A program made the translations under genes and the position numbers. DNA of 64,000 nt from Ferdinandcohnia sp036962705 (GTDB taxonomy: Bacteria > Bacillota > Bacilli > Bacillales > Bacillaceae_L): assembly GCF_036962705.1 (NCBI RefSeq), contig NZ_JBALOQ010000019.1, forward strand, positions 114,033 through 178,032. Reading direction: 5' to 3'. This document shows, piece by piece, positions 7,547 through 16,134 of the stretch (positions are counted from its first letter, which is position 1; each line of letters starts with the position of its first letter). The notes beneath the pieces were generated by a model, which was given only the letters and a program-made list of their open reading frames with translations, had not been told where the DNA came from and searched no databases.

Positions 7547-7735
7547 AAATCAAATACGCTTTGGCGTATTTGCGCCCGATTTTTGGCCCACAGGAAGTGG
7601 GTCATAAAGACGTTGCCACAGGAAGTGGCGTACTTAGTCTTTGATCTTACAGCTCGAAAAATTTCCTTTGAAAAATCGTGGCATCCGCTGGAGCCATTAA
7701 TTTTATTCAGTCGGAGATTGACCCATTGAATTATA
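7547..7735. repeat. Dispersed intergenic repeat, copy 2
   Basis: Second copy of the element at 978-1110. It starts with the ATACGC-TTT-GGCGTAT palindrome and TTGCGCC. It then carries two hairpins with the same loop (CCCAC-AGGAA-GTGGG and GCCAC-AGGAA-GTGGC) that copy 1 lacks. It rejoins the family at GCTCGAAAA, TGAAAAATCGTGGCATCCGC, TTTATTCAG and TGAATTA. Confidence 0.75.
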
Positions 7736-7788
7736 CGCCCCTTATGTATTCACTTGTTGAATTGGGGGACTTGTGTTGAATAAAATTA

Positions 7789-7813
7789 ATAAAGACCCAC
7801 ATATTGTGGGCCT
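7789..7813 (-). terminator. Terminator of the HesB-like gene
   Basis: On the minus strand GGCCCACA-ATA-TGTGGGTC is followed by TTTATT. Confidence 0.7.
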
Positions 7814-8108
7814 AAGGTTTTGGGTATTGATATTCCAATTCATCTTTGTCTTGATTATAGTCGACTATGAGATTATGGCCGTTGAAGTACCAAATGTCAT
7901 CCTCTTCTACATAGAACTCAATATCATCGACCTTTTGACTTGTGTGAATTTGAATAGGTTCGTCATGTGTTGAAAAGGCGAGTGAATACTTTTCTTGTAC
8001 TGGGCTAGATCCGTAAAACATCGGATAGAATCGAACGGTATCTCCTTTTTTTACACTTATATCTTCTTTAAACCATTTTATGGCTGCGTCACTTATTGTC
8101 ATTTCCAT
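7812..8108 (-). CDS. HesB/IscA-like protein without cysteines (YneR-like)
   Basis: 98 residues, starting 9 nt after GGGAGG. The fold pattern ISDAAIKWFKEDISVKKGDTVRFYPMFYG...DDIEFYVEEDDIWYFNGHNLIVDYN matches the HesB-like domain of B. subtilis YneR. The family's metal-ligand cysteines are absent; no Cys occurs in the whole protein. It therefore cannot be a classical Fe-S carrier and its role is unknown. It stands alone between a repeat element and a 200-bp gap. Confidence 0.8.
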   Translation of the reverse strand: MEMTISDAAIKWFKEDISVKKGDTVRFYPMFYGSSPVQEKYSLAFSTHDEPIQIHTSQKVDDIEFYVEEDDIWYFNGHNLIVDYNQDKDELEYQYPKP

Positions 8109-8314
8109 ATGTATAAACCTCCCTAGCGTCCTTCTGATATTTTACGCAGAATTATGGACTTTATTAACTTAATACTACTAAAGTTTTCACATATGGGAAA
8201 CCAATTGATTTGTGAACTTTATCTCAAACAAAAATATTGCAGGTAATTATGAAGACTGGTGTAAGACTGGTGTACCTGTTTTTTTAGCTTATAAAACGTT
8301 CTTCTCTTCAAAAT

Positions 8315-8347
8315 AAAAAAAGCAACGCCTCTTTAAACGTTGCTTCT
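8315..8347 (-). terminator. Terminator of the FMN reductase gene
   Basis: On the minus strand AAGCAACG pairs with CGTTGCTT around a ~10-nt loop and runs into TTTTTTATTTT. Confidence 0.75.
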
Positions 8348-8355
8348 TCTTGCTT

Positions 8356-8952
8356 TTATCGAACTGTCTTCAATGCCTTACCCCAAGATACAACTTGATC
8401 TAACAGCATGTTCATATTATCATCATGAATATTTTGTGGTTTAAAATTAGAGCCATTTTCAAAGTCTAGGAATAGTGATAGCGTTGGATGGGTGCGAACA
8501 TCAGCTAGGTTTAATTCACCACAGATTCCACGGAGATGTTCCGCTGCACGAGCACCACCAGTTGAACCATAACTAACGATTCCCGCTGATTTGTTGTACC
8601 AAGCTTCACGTGCTAAATCCATCGCATTCTTTAATGCTCCTGTTATACTGTGATTGTATTCTGCTACAACAAATATAAATCCATCAAGACTTGCTAATTT
8701 CTCATTCCATTTAGCGATTCCAGGTGCATCTCCTGTTCCTAGAAATGGTAAATCGTAATCTTTAATATCTACGATTTCGTAATTTGCATTCCCTTTCTTG
8801 TCTCCATACCCTTTTACCCATTCGCCAACCTGTGGACTTACACGTCCTTCACGTGTACTTCCTAAAATAATCCCAATGTTTAATTTTTCTTCCGTCATTC
8901 TCTTTTCCTCCGTTGCTGTGTTTTTGCCAAACAATTTGTCTAAAAAGCCCAT
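8356..8952 (-). CDS. NADPH-dependent FMN reductase family protein
   Basis: The core has the flavodoxin-like signature GIILGSTREGRVSPQVGEWV for FMN phosphate binding and FIFVVAEYNHSITGALKNAMDLA for the isoalloxazine site, as in NADPH:FMN/azo/chromate reductases of ~180 residues. Two starts each have a ribosome binding site. The ATG at 8952 adds an amphipathic extension MGFLDKLFGKN; the ATG at 8898 follows a stronger GGAGG and gives the family's usual length. It is probably a cytosolic NAD(P)H-dependent flavin or quinone reductase; the substrate is unknown. Confidence 0.87.
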   Translation of the reverse strand: MGFLDKLFGKNTATEEKRMTEEKLNIGIILGSTREGRVSPQVGEWVKGYGDKKGNANYEIVDIKDYDLPFLGTGDAPGIAKWNEKLASLDGFIFVVAEYNHSITGALKNAMDLAREAWYNKSAGIVSYGSTGGARAAEHLRGICGELNLADVRTHPTLSLFLDFENGSNFKPQNIHDDNMNMLLDQVVSWGKALKTVR

Positions 8953-9030
8953 ACTTAACACCACCTATGTAGTTAAGAAAAGCATTACAATATTAATTTC
9001 CCAATATCAGATAGACTTTATACATACATA

Positions 9031-9780
9031 TTATGTGGGGTTCAGAATTCTTTGTAAAAATCGTTTTGTCCGCTCTTCCTTCGGATTTTTCAGTACTTCA
9101 TCTGGACTCCCTTGCTCGACGATGTACCCACCATCCATAAATAGGACTTTGTTAGATACTTCGCTAGCAAATTGAATTTCATGGGTCACAATGAGCATCG
9201 TCCAGTTTTCATTGGCTAAGTCCTTCATAACTTTTAGAACTTCTCCAATTAGTTCAGGGTCTAGCGCGGAGGTAGGTTCATCGAATAAGAGTAATTCTGG
9301 TTTCAGTGCTAATGCTCTTGCAATCCCAACCCGCTGCTGCTGTCCACCTGATAGTTGGTGAGGATAAAAATCCATTTTTTCTTTTAAGCCGACCTTTTCT
9401 AATAATTCTACTGCTTCATTTCTTGCTTCGGTTTTATTTCGTTTTTGAACAATCACTGGCCCCTCCATTACATTTTGAAGAGCTGTTTTATGTGGAAAAA
9501 GGTTATAGGATTGAAAAACCATCCCTGATTTTCTACTTAACCGAATGATGTCCTGTTTCCTTATTTTTTCGGCAAAATTAAGCGAGAACCCATCTTCGAA
9601 CTGAAACAGCCCTTTATCCGGTTGCTCCAGTCCATTAAAACAGCGGAGCATCGTTGTTTTTCCAGAACCGGAAGGGCCAATAATAGACACGACTTCCCCT
9701 TTTCCAACATCGATATCGATATTTTTTAACACTTCATTTTCACCAAAAGATTTCGCCAAGCTTTTGACTGATAAAAACAT
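9031..9780 (-). CDS. tcyC: Cystine ABC transporter, ATP-binding protein
   Basis: 249 residues with Walker A GPSGSGKTT, Q-loop VFQSYNLFPH, signature LSGGQQQRV, Walker B LLLFDEP and the switch His in VTHE. The whole chain, including the FSLNFAEKIRKQDI insertion and the C-terminal RFLQRILNP, reads like B. subtilis TcyC, so the substrate is probably L-cystine. It is the last gene of a three-gene operon 12 bp after the permease. It couples ATP hydrolysis to import at the inner face of the membrane. Confidence 0.88.
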   Translation of the reverse strand: MFLSVKSLAKSFGENEVLKNIDIDVGKGEVVSIIGPSGSGKTTMLRCFNGLEQPDKGLFQFEDGFSLNFAEKIRKQDIIRLSRKSGMVFQSYNLFPHKTALQNVMEGPVIVQKRNKTEARNEAVELLEKVGLKEKMDFYPHQLSGGQQQRVGIARALALKPELLLFDEPTSALDPELIGEVLKVMKDLANENWTMLIVTHEIQFASEVSNKVLFMDGGYIVEQGSPDEVLKNPKEERTKRFLQRILNPT

Positions 9781-9792
9781 ACCCTCACCTCT

Positions 9793-10434
9793 TTACCTTG
9801 CCACATAACGGCTAAGTCTCCGTTCTAGCCCTGCTTGAAGAAGCGATAAAATAAAACAGATTACCCAATAGATTAACGCAGCTTCTATATATAATAGAAG
9901 GAAATCGTACGTCCTTGCTGCAATCTCCTGTGCCTTACGAAATAATTCAGCGACCAATACCAGTGAAGCTAGGGATGTATCTTTTACAAGACTGATAAAG
10001 GAATTGGACAACGGAGGTACGGAGACCCTTGCTGCTTGTGGAAGTATGATCCGCCGTAGCGCTGTCCATCTTGTCATACCAATGGTAAAGGCGGCTTCCC
10101 ATTGTCCCTTTGGAATCGATAAAATGGCTGCACGAATGATTTCAGATGCATACGCGCCAACATTTAAAATGAACGCAATCGCTGCACTTGGGAAAGGGTC
10201 AATATTCACCCCGATATTGGGTAATCCATAGAATATAATAAATAATTGCACAAGCAATGGCGTTCCACGAATTGCTGAAACATAGATAATAGCAGGAGCC
10301 TGAATGAGTCTTGATTTTGATAATCGCATCATCGCTGTGAGCAACGCAAGGATAAGCCCGCCGATGAATGAAATAAGAGTAAGTGGAATCGTATATTGAA
10401 TTGCCCCTGAAACCATGGAAGGAAGGGAATTCAT
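9793..10434 (-). CDS. tcyB: Cystine ABC transporter, permease
   Basis: 213 residues. The start is set at MNSLPSMVSG because GGAGGG lies 9 nt upstream; longer frames reach into the binding-protein gene and lack good sites. It has about five membrane helices and the EAA loop consensus for polar amino acid permeases (GQWEAAFTIGMTRWTALRRIILPQAARVSVPPL). It lies between the lipoprotein and the ATPase genes and forms the membrane channel of the cystine-type importer. Confidence 0.88.
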   Translation of the reverse strand: MNSLPSMVSGAIQYTIPLTLISFIGGLILALLTAMMRLSKSRLIQAPAIIYVSAIRGTPLLVQLFIIFYGLPNIGVNIDPFPSAAIAFILNVGAYASEIIRAAILSIPKGQWEAAFTIGMTRWTALRRIILPQAARVSVPPLSNSFISLVKDTSLASLVLVAELFRKAQEIAARTYDFLLLYIEAALIYWVICFILSLLQAGLERRLSRYVAR

Positions 10435-10480
10435 AAATAACTCCCATCCCTCCATATTTGCAGTAATTGTTAAAAGTAGG

Positions 10481-11311
10481 CTATTTTGTAGAAACATCTT
10501 CACCAAACCATTCTTGAGAGATTTTTGCTAAAGTTCCATCATCCCTCATTGCAGCCAATTGTTCATTAACAGCCTTGACCAAATCTTCATTCCCTTTATT
10601 AAAAGTAAAGGCCATCTCTGAAACGTCATCTGACTCGGTTGCAATTTTGATACTCTCATCGCCCTGTGATTTGATATAATCTAGCACTGCGAGCTTATCG
10701 TTAACGGTAGCTTCGGCACGTCCTTGCTTGATCAATGCAATCGACTGTGCAAGCCCTTCTACACCTACTATTTCAGCGCCATTTTCTTGGGCGATCGCGC
10801 CGTAATTACTCGTCAAGGATTGCGCAGCTTTTCTTCCTTTTAGGTCCCCAAATGACTTAATATCACTATTATCCTTTGGTACAACAAGGACAGCTGAAGA
10901 AAATGTATACGGTTCTGAGAAATCATAATTGGCTAGACGATCCTCATTAATCCCCACTTGGTTTGCAATTAAATCAAAACGCTTTGAATTGAGACCAGCA
11001 AACATCGAGTCCCATTGAGTTTCCATAAATTCAACCTCAAGATCCATCCGTTTAGCAACTTCTCTTATCACTTCCACGTCATAGCCTGTTAATTTATCCT
11101 CCTCATTGTGGAAGGTATAAGGTGCATACGTACCTTCTGTTCCTACAGTTAAAACACCCTTGTCCTTGATTGCATCATATAAAGAGCCTGTTTGTTCAGT
11201 ATCTTTGTTTCCTTCATTACCTGCATTGTTATCTTCATCAGTGCCACCGCATCCAACAAGGACAAACGCAAGTGCACATATAAATGAAAAAAGAAAAAAT
11301 AATTTCCTCAT
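10481..11311 (-). CDS. tcyA: Cystine ABC transporter, substrate-binding lipoprotein
   Basis: 276 residues from the ATG of MRKLFFLFS behind GGGGG. The signal peptide ends in a lipobox (LVGC) so Cys21 is lipidated and the protein sits on the outer face of the membrane. The mature part is a family 3 solute-binding protein: VGTEGTYAPYTFHNEEDKLTGYDVEVI, then QVGINEDRLANYDFSEPYT. It is the first gene of the tcyABC order. The cystine assignment rests on similarity of the ATPase and gene order rather than on binding residues. Confidence 0.85.
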   Translation of the reverse strand: MRKLFFLFSFICALAFVLVGCGGTDEDNNAGNEGNKDTEQTGSLYDAIKDKGVLTVGTEGTYAPYTFHNEEDKLTGYDVEVIREVAKRMDLEVEFMETQWDSMFAGLNSKRFDLIANQVGINEDRLANYDFSEPYTFSSAVLVVPKDNSDIKSFGDLKGRKAAQSLTSNYGAIAQENGAEIVGVEGLAQSIALIKQGRAEATVNDKLAVLDYIKSQGDESIKIATESDDVSEMAFTFNKGNEDLVKAVNEQLAAMRDDGTLAKISQEWFGEDVSTK

Positions 11312-11401
11312 TCTAAATACCCCCAGTAAAATAAATTTGTGTTTCATCTTAGTAGTAGATTTTACAAGTTCACCTATTCTCATTCACTGGGTTAATGTCA
11401 T

Positions 11402-11430
11402 AAAAAAGAGCCGTCACATCGGACAGCCCC
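11402..11430 (-). terminator. Terminator downstream of tkt
   Basis: On the minus strand GGGCTGTC pairs with GACGGCTC (two G-U pairs) around CGATGT and is followed by TTTTTT. It lies ~80 nt after the tkt stop and before the tcyA promoter. Confidence 0.65.
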
Positions 11431-11506
11431 TATAAACGTCTTTTATTTATTGTTTTATATTTCTACCGTATAATTCGATTTCCGTTATTGCTGACTCCAA
11501 TCTCAT

Positions 11507-13519
11507 TTATGTTTGCACAAGTTTCTCGACTTGTTTAACTACATTTTCAACTGTAAAACCATACTCTTCGATAAGTGTATCTCCATTACCCGATGCACCA
11601 AATGTGTCAACTGAAATTACTATACCTTTATCCCCTACATATTTATGCCATCCCATTGATGACGCCATTTCAATTGCAACCCTTGCCTTCACATTTTCAG
11701 GTAATACACTTGCTCTATATGCTTCATCTTGTTTTTCAAAGCGATCCCATGAAGGCATGCTGATCACATTAACGTCAATGCCTTTTACTTTTAATGCTGA
11801 TTGGGCACGAATAGCAAGCTGTACCTCAGAACCAGTTACAAGAAGTAACGCATCAGGTACTTCCTGTTCACCTTTGCTAACCACATATGCACCAGCTTTT
11901 ACACCATCATAAGCATGTTCATTAGTACCTTCCAGTGTTGGTAGGTCTTGTCTTGTTAATACGAGGGCTGTTGGCTGATCTTTACTTTCAACAGCTAGAC
12001 GCCATGCAGCTTGTACCTCATTACCATCAGCAGGTCGAATGACGGAAAGATTTGGAATCGAACGTAAACCTGCAAGCTGTTCTACTGGTTCGTGTGTCGG
12101 GCCATCTTCTCCAACAGCAATGGAATCATGTGTAAATACATATGTGACAGGTGTATTCATTAGAGCAGATAATCGAATAGCAGGTTTTAAATAGTCGCTG
12201 AATACGAAAAAGGTTCCTCCGTAGACTTTAACCCCACCATGTAGCGCCATTCCATTTAACGCTGCACCCATTGCAAATTCACGGACACCAAACCAAATAT
12301 TTCGTCCTGCAAAGTTATTTGGTGAGAAATCCTCTTCGCTAGTAATGGTTGTTTTGTTAGAACCAGCTAAGTCTGCACTTCCTCCGATAAAATATGGTAC
12401 TGCTTTTGCAATTCCATTTAGTACTTTTCCTGAGGATGCACGGGTTGCTAGAGTATCGATTCCTGGTGTAAATTCAGGAAGACTTTGCTCCCAGCCTTCA
12501 GGCAGTTCACCATTGATTGCTGCTTCTAACTCGACTGCAACTTCAGTATTTTCACTTTTATAGGCTGCAAATAGTTTATTCCATTTATCTTCTGCAGCCT
12601 TACCAGGCTCCACAACCTTCTCCTTAAAATCGTTATACACTTCTGTTGGAACTTCGAAATCCTCAAAATCCCAATTATAAGCATTTTTTACCAACTCAAT
12701 CTCTTGCTTACCTAGTGGTGCACCATGTGCATCAGATGAACCAGCTTTATTTGGTGAACCATAACCAATTACTGTTTTGATCTCAATCAAAGTTGGTTGG
12801 CTCGTATTTTCTCTCGCTTCTTGAATTGCATTGCGAATGGCCTCTAAGTCATTTCCATCTTCAACTCCCAAAACCTGCCAGCCATAGGCTTTGAATCGCT
12901 CTACTGTATTGTCAGAGAAGGAACGGTCTAGATCCCCATCTAAAGAAATATCATTTGAATCATATAAAACGACTAACTTACCGAGTTTTAAATGACCCGC
13001 TAATGATGCAGCTTCATGGGAGATTCCCTCCATTAAGTCGCCATCGCCAACAAGCGCATATGTATAATGATCAATAATAGAAAGGTTTTCTTTATTATAT
13101 TTTGTTGCTAAAAAACGTTCTGCCATCGCCATTCCGACAGACATAGCAATCCCTTGTCCAAGTGGTCCAGTCGTTGCCTCAACACCATCCGTATGATGAA
13201 CCTCTGGATGTCCTGGGGTTTTTGAACCAAATTGACGGAAATTTTTCAGATCATCAATGGATAGTTTATAGCCAGAAAGATGTAGAAGACTATATAAAAG
13301 AGCAGAACCATGACCTACTGATAATATAAAACGGTCACGATCAAACCATTTTGAATTTCTAGGGTTATGCTTTAAAAAATCTGTCCAAAGTACATACGCC
13401 ATTGGTGCTGCACCCATTGGTAGACCTGGATGCCCAGAGTTTGCTTTTTCAATCATATCTATGGATAATGTACGAATTGCATTTATGGATAATTGGTCTA
13501 GTGATACTGCATTTACCAT
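11507..13519 (-). CDS. tkt: Transketolase
   Basis: 670 residues from the ATG of MVNAVSLDQL, which follows AAAAGGAGGAG; length agrees with the family (~667). The thiamine diphosphate motif starts at GDGDLMEGISHEAASLAG, the catalytic region has the conserved HSGHPGLPMGAAPM-type segment, and the pyrimidine domain carries DSIAVGEDGPTHEPVEQL. It would transfer two-carbon units, for example xylulose 5-phosphate plus erythrose 4-phosphate to fructose 6-phosphate plus glyceraldehyde 3-phosphate. It is the third gene after rpiB-like and glpX, so it may be dedicated to handling erythrose 4-phosphate produced by this locus. The housekeeping tkt of the genome may lie elsewhere. Confidence 0.93.
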   Translation of the reverse strand: MVNAVSLDQLSINAIRTLSIDMIEKANSGHPGLPMGAAPMAYVLWTDFLKHNPRNSKWFDRDRFILSVGHGSALLYSLLHLSGYKLSIDDLKNFRQFGSKTPGHPEVHHTDGVEATTGPLGQGIAMSVGMAMAERFLATKYNKENLSIIDHYTYALVGDGDLMEGISHEAASLAGHLKLGKLVVLYDSNDISLDGDLDRSFSDNTVERFKAYGWQVLGVEDGNDLEAIRNAIQEARENTSQPTLIEIKTVIGYGSPNKAGSSDAHGAPLGKQEIELVKNAYNWDFEDFEVPTEVYNDFKEKVVEPGKAAEDKWNKLFAAYKSENTEVAVELEAAINGELPEGWEQSLPEFTPGIDTLATRASSGKVLNGIAKAVPYFIGGSADLAGSNKTTITSEEDFSPNNFAGRNIWFGVREFAMGAALNGMALHGGVKVYGGTFFVFSDYLKPAIRLSALMNTPVTYVFTHDSIAVGEDGPTHEPVEQLAGLRSIPNLSVIRPADGNEVQAAWRLAVESKDQPTALVLTRQDLPTLEGTNEHAYDGVKAGAYVVSKGEQEVPDALLLVTGSEVQLAIRAQSALKVKGIDVNVISMPSWDRFEKQDEAYRASVLPENVKARVAIEMASSMGWHKYVGDKGIVISVDTFGASGNGDTLIEEYGFTVENVVKQVEKLVQT

Positions 13520-13562
13520 TTTGTCTCCTCCTTTTATGAATGAAAAGAGCAATTGAATCCCA

Positions 13563-14534
13563 TCAATTGCCCTTCTTAGTGAAGAAGATCTCTTCCTCAC
13601 TTATCGTGTGTACCGTTTCAGTACAACGTAAATTTTGATCATTTCCATTAATCATTATCGAGTGTGTAATGAACTTGTTTTGTTCACGTTTAATTCCATT
13701 TAGTAGCATATTACTCGTGATACCTGTTGCAACAAAGACGCAATCATTGGTCGCTACTAATTGATCATGTGTTAAAACTTTATCAATATCTTCAATTCCC
13801 ATATTTCTACATCTCTCAATCTCTTCAGCTGTTCTGGGAAGAAGTCTAGCCTGAATTTCTCCGCCTAGGCTTTTTATTCCGACAGCCGCTAAAACGCCTT
13901 CAGGAGCGCCTCCAATTCCAATAAACAAATCAGCGTACAATGATTCAATACAAGTAGAAATCGCTGGAATAACATCACCATCTTGAAATAAATACGTTTT
14001 GGCACCTAAACCACGAACAATATCTATCCAATTTTGATGCCTCTCTCGATCTTGAATCATCACAGTGAGCTCATGGATTTCTTTTCCACAAGCCATTGCA
14101 ACCGCATACAAATTTTCTTCAAGAGGTGCATTAATATCAATTTTCCCTGCAGCCTTTGGTCCAGTAGCGATTTTTTCCATGTACATATCTGGTGCATGCA
14201 GTAAAGTACCCTGTGGAGCTGCAGCAATAACAGCAATCGCATCATTTTGGCCTTTCGATGTAGACGTTGTCCCATCTATCGGGTCTACCGCTATATCGAT
14301 TTGTTTTCCCTTACCTGTTCCAACCTTCTCACCAATATATAGCATTGGCGCCTCGTCAATTTCACCTTCACCAATAACAATGGTGCCATCCATCTCGACT
14401 TGACTCAACATTGTTCTCATTGAATTCGTTGCGGCACGATCGGCTTCTATTTTGTTTCCACTTCCAACCCAAGGTAGTGAAGCAATAGCAGCAGATTCTG
14501 TTACACGTAAAAAATCATAGATTAATTGATTAAT
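13563..14534 (-). CDS. glpX: Class II fructose-1,6-bisphosphatase (GlpX), ATT start
   Basis: 323 residues. Conserved metal and substrate segments are present: VIGEGEIDEAPMLYIGE, DPIDGTTSTSKG and GIGGAPEGVLAA. An internal ATG at 14420 would delete the first ~38 residues, yet the codons upstream translate into the family's N-terminus (DFLRVTESAAIASLPWVGSG...), so the gene must start earlier. The frame is closed by TGA at 14543-14541, and the only start-like codon with a ribosome binding site is ATT at 14534, nine nt after AAGGAG. It converts fructose bisphosphate (and in relatives sedoheptulose bisphosphate) to the monophosphate. It lies between rpiB-like and tkt genes in one operon. Confidence 0.85.
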   Translation of the reverse strand: MNQLIYDFLRVTESAAIASLPWVGSGNKIEADRAATNSMRTMLSQVEMDGTIVIGEGEIDEAPMLYIGEKVGTGKGKQIDIAVDPIDGTTSTSKGQNDAIAVIAAAPQGTLLHAPDMYMEKIATGPKAAGKIDINAPLEENLYAVAMACGKEIHELTVMIQDRERHQNWIDIVRGLGAKTYLFQDGDVIPAISTCIESLYADLFIGIGGAPEGVLAAVGIKSLGGEIQARLLPRTAEEIERCRNMGIEDIDKVLTHDQLVATNDCVFVATGITSNMLLNGIKREQNKFITHSIMINGNDQNLRCTETVHTISEEEIFFTKKGN

Positions 14535-14572
14535 TGGAGATCACTCCTTATCAAATGCATGTCGCTCAAAAA

Positions 14573-15055
14573 TTAGCTACAAGAATTTGAAGAGATTTCT
14601 TTACTAATTTCAGTAAAAAATTCTTTTTCTTTTTCAACGATTTTATCGACTTTCGCCTGCGAGCCACCTGCCCAATGGGAATTCAAATAAGCCGCAACAA
14701 CCTTTTTCGTAGCTTCTGGTCCAAGAATTTGAGAGCCAATCGTTATAATTTGTGCATCATTACTTAATTGAGCTCTTTCAGCAGAATAAACATCATGAGT
14801 TAGTGCAGCACGAATTCCCGGATATTTATTAGCAGCAATACACATTCCAATTCCAGTACCACAAAGTAAAATTCCTCGTGCTACCTCGCCATTACTGACA
14901 CCTGCTGCTACCTTAAATGCTACATCAGGATAATCAACCGCATCCTTTGAAAAGCAACCATAGTCCTCAACCTCATGACCAAGTTCTTCAACAAAGCTTT
15001 TTACGATTTCTTTTAAATCGAAAGCATTGTTATCGCACCCAATACCAATTTTCAT
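14573..15055 (-). CDS. RpiB/LacAB-family sugar-phosphate isomerase, probably tetrulose-4-phosphate isomerase
   Basis: 160 residues. The family active-site Cys is in ILLCGTGIGMCIAANK and the HDVYSAERAQLSNDAQII segment is typical. The first motif reads GCDNNAFDLK, where ribose 5-phosphate isomerase B has DHxGF, so the catalytic/phosphate-binding His is replaced by Asn. RpiB relatives of the erythritol/threitol pathways (EryI of Brucella, D-erythrulose-4-phosphate isomerases of mycobacteria) use such variants to make D-erythrose 4-phosphate. The gene starts an operon with glpX and tkt and is divergent from the DeoR gene. The specific reaction is inferred from context. Confidence 0.75.
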   Translation of the reverse strand: MKIGIGCDNNAFDLKEIVKSFVEELGHEVEDYGCFSKDAVDYPDVAFKVAAGVSNGEVARGILLCGTGIGMCIAANKYPGIRAALTHDVYSAERAQLSNDAQIITIGSQILGPEATKKVVAAYLNSHWAGGSQAKVDKIVEKEKEFFTEISKEISSNSCS

Positions 15056-15147
15056 TTTCGAATCCCCTTTCGTTTATTCACACGAAGTTATTATTCATTA
15101 TTACTATACTATTATTCTATATTAATTATTTTCTTTTATCAACATTT

Positions 15148-15171
15148 ATTTTCGTTTACTTTTGTTTTTGT
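15148..15171. promoter_or_regulatory. Candidate DeoR operator between rpiB-like and deoR genes
   Basis: ATTTTCGTTTACTTTTGTTTTTGT shares the core GTTTRCTTT with sites at 18642-18667 and 25090-25103. The 268-bp divergent region is otherwise very A+T-rich and holds the promoters of both transcription units. Confidence 0.5.
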
Positions 15172-15323
15172 GGTAAATAAAATATCCTGTATTAATCAAA
15201 TAAACCCTTGCCTTCTATATAAATTAGGATTAAACTTTAATTAGTGATTAATACTTAGGAAACCTTAATAATTTTTATTTTAATTATTTTTTATTTTTAT
15301 TTCGATTCAAATGAGGGGTAATC

Positions 15324-16094
15324 ATGAATAAATTATTCGCTACTGAAAGAAGACAATTAATATTAAATATACTCGAGGAAAAAAAACGAGTAACAGTTAA
15401 GGATTTAGCAAGAGATGTAAACGTTTCCGAAGCGACGTTAAGAACCGATCTAAATGTCTTGGAAGAAGAAGGTTTGTTGACCCGAACTCATGGTGGAGCA
15501 GTTTTAAATGAAGATTTAACATCTGAGAAGGTAAGCTTTTCTGAGCGTGAAAAGAAGAATCCTGATTCTAAAAACATTATTGCCCAAAAAGCAATAAATT
15601 TGATCAACCAAAAAGACTGTATCTTGCTAGATGCTAGTACGACAGCCCTTGCTTTAGCTAGATTAATAAGACAGTCTACTTTAAATATAACGGTTGTAAC
15701 AAATGGGATTTCTGCAGCGATTGAATTGAAGGAGAATCCTGGAGTAAATGTTATCTTAGTTGGTGGAATGGCGAGAATGGGGTCAATGGCGCTGGAAGGT
15801 TTGCTAGGAACGAATGTTTTAAATAAAATCAATATTGATACCATGTTTACATCTGCTAGAGGTTTTTCAATTGAGGAAGGGTTAACCGATTTTAATGTTT
15901 ATGAGGTAGAATTAAAGAAGGTTATGGCGAGTAAGGCGGATAAGATTGTAGCATTATTAGACCATTCAAAGATTGGCACAAGCTCAATTGCCACCTTTGC
16001 AACCTTCGACCAGATTGATACGATTATTTGTGAAAAGGATTTGGATACCAGCCTCCTAAAAGAATTAACAAAACAAAACATTAAAGTTTTATAG
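15324..16094 (+). CDS. DeoR-family transcriptional regulator
   Basis: 256 residues. The N-terminal winged helix (about 1-60) has the DeoR signature: ERRQLILNILEEKKRVTVKDLARDVNVSEATLRTDLNVLEEEGLLTRTHGGA. The C-terminal domain (about 75-230) is the sugar-phosphate sensor of the ISOCOT fold with DASTTALALARLI, VVTNGISAAIEL and VELKKVMASKADK. It is divergent from the rpiB-glpX-tkt operon and convergent with dhaK-dhaL-tpi. It is the only regulator in the sugar locus and probably represses all its operons, with a sugar phosphate as inducer. Confidence 0.92.
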   Translation: MNKLFATERRQLILNILEEKKRVTVKDLARDVNVSEATLRTDLNVLEEEGLLTRTHGGAVLNEDLTSEKVSFSEREKKNPDSKNIIAQKAINLINQKDCILLDASTTALALARLIRQSTLNITVVTNGISAAIELKENPGVNVILVGGMARMGSMALEGLLGTNVLNKINIDTMFTSARGFSIEEGLTDFNVYEVELKKVMASKADKIVALLDHSKIGTSSIATFATFDQIDTIICEKDLDTSLLKELTKQNIKVL

Positions 16095-16100
16095 AACGCA

Positions 16101-16134
16101 GAAAGGATACTCAATCAGAGTATCCTTTTCTTAT
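16101..16134. terminator. Bidirectional terminator between deoR and the second tpi gene
   Basis: AAAGGATACTC-AATCA-GAGTATCCTTT is followed by TCTTATTT on the plus strand and flanked by an A/G-rich arm for the minus strand. Confidence 0.85.

Noticed and set aside
7526..7729. Plus-strand frame of 67 codons
   Set aside because: It lies within the dispersed repeat copy 2 and has no ribosome binding site.
11312..11402. T-box or S-box leader before tcyA
   Set aside because: No conserved T-box or SAM riboswitch sequence and no antiterminator/terminator pair in the short leader.
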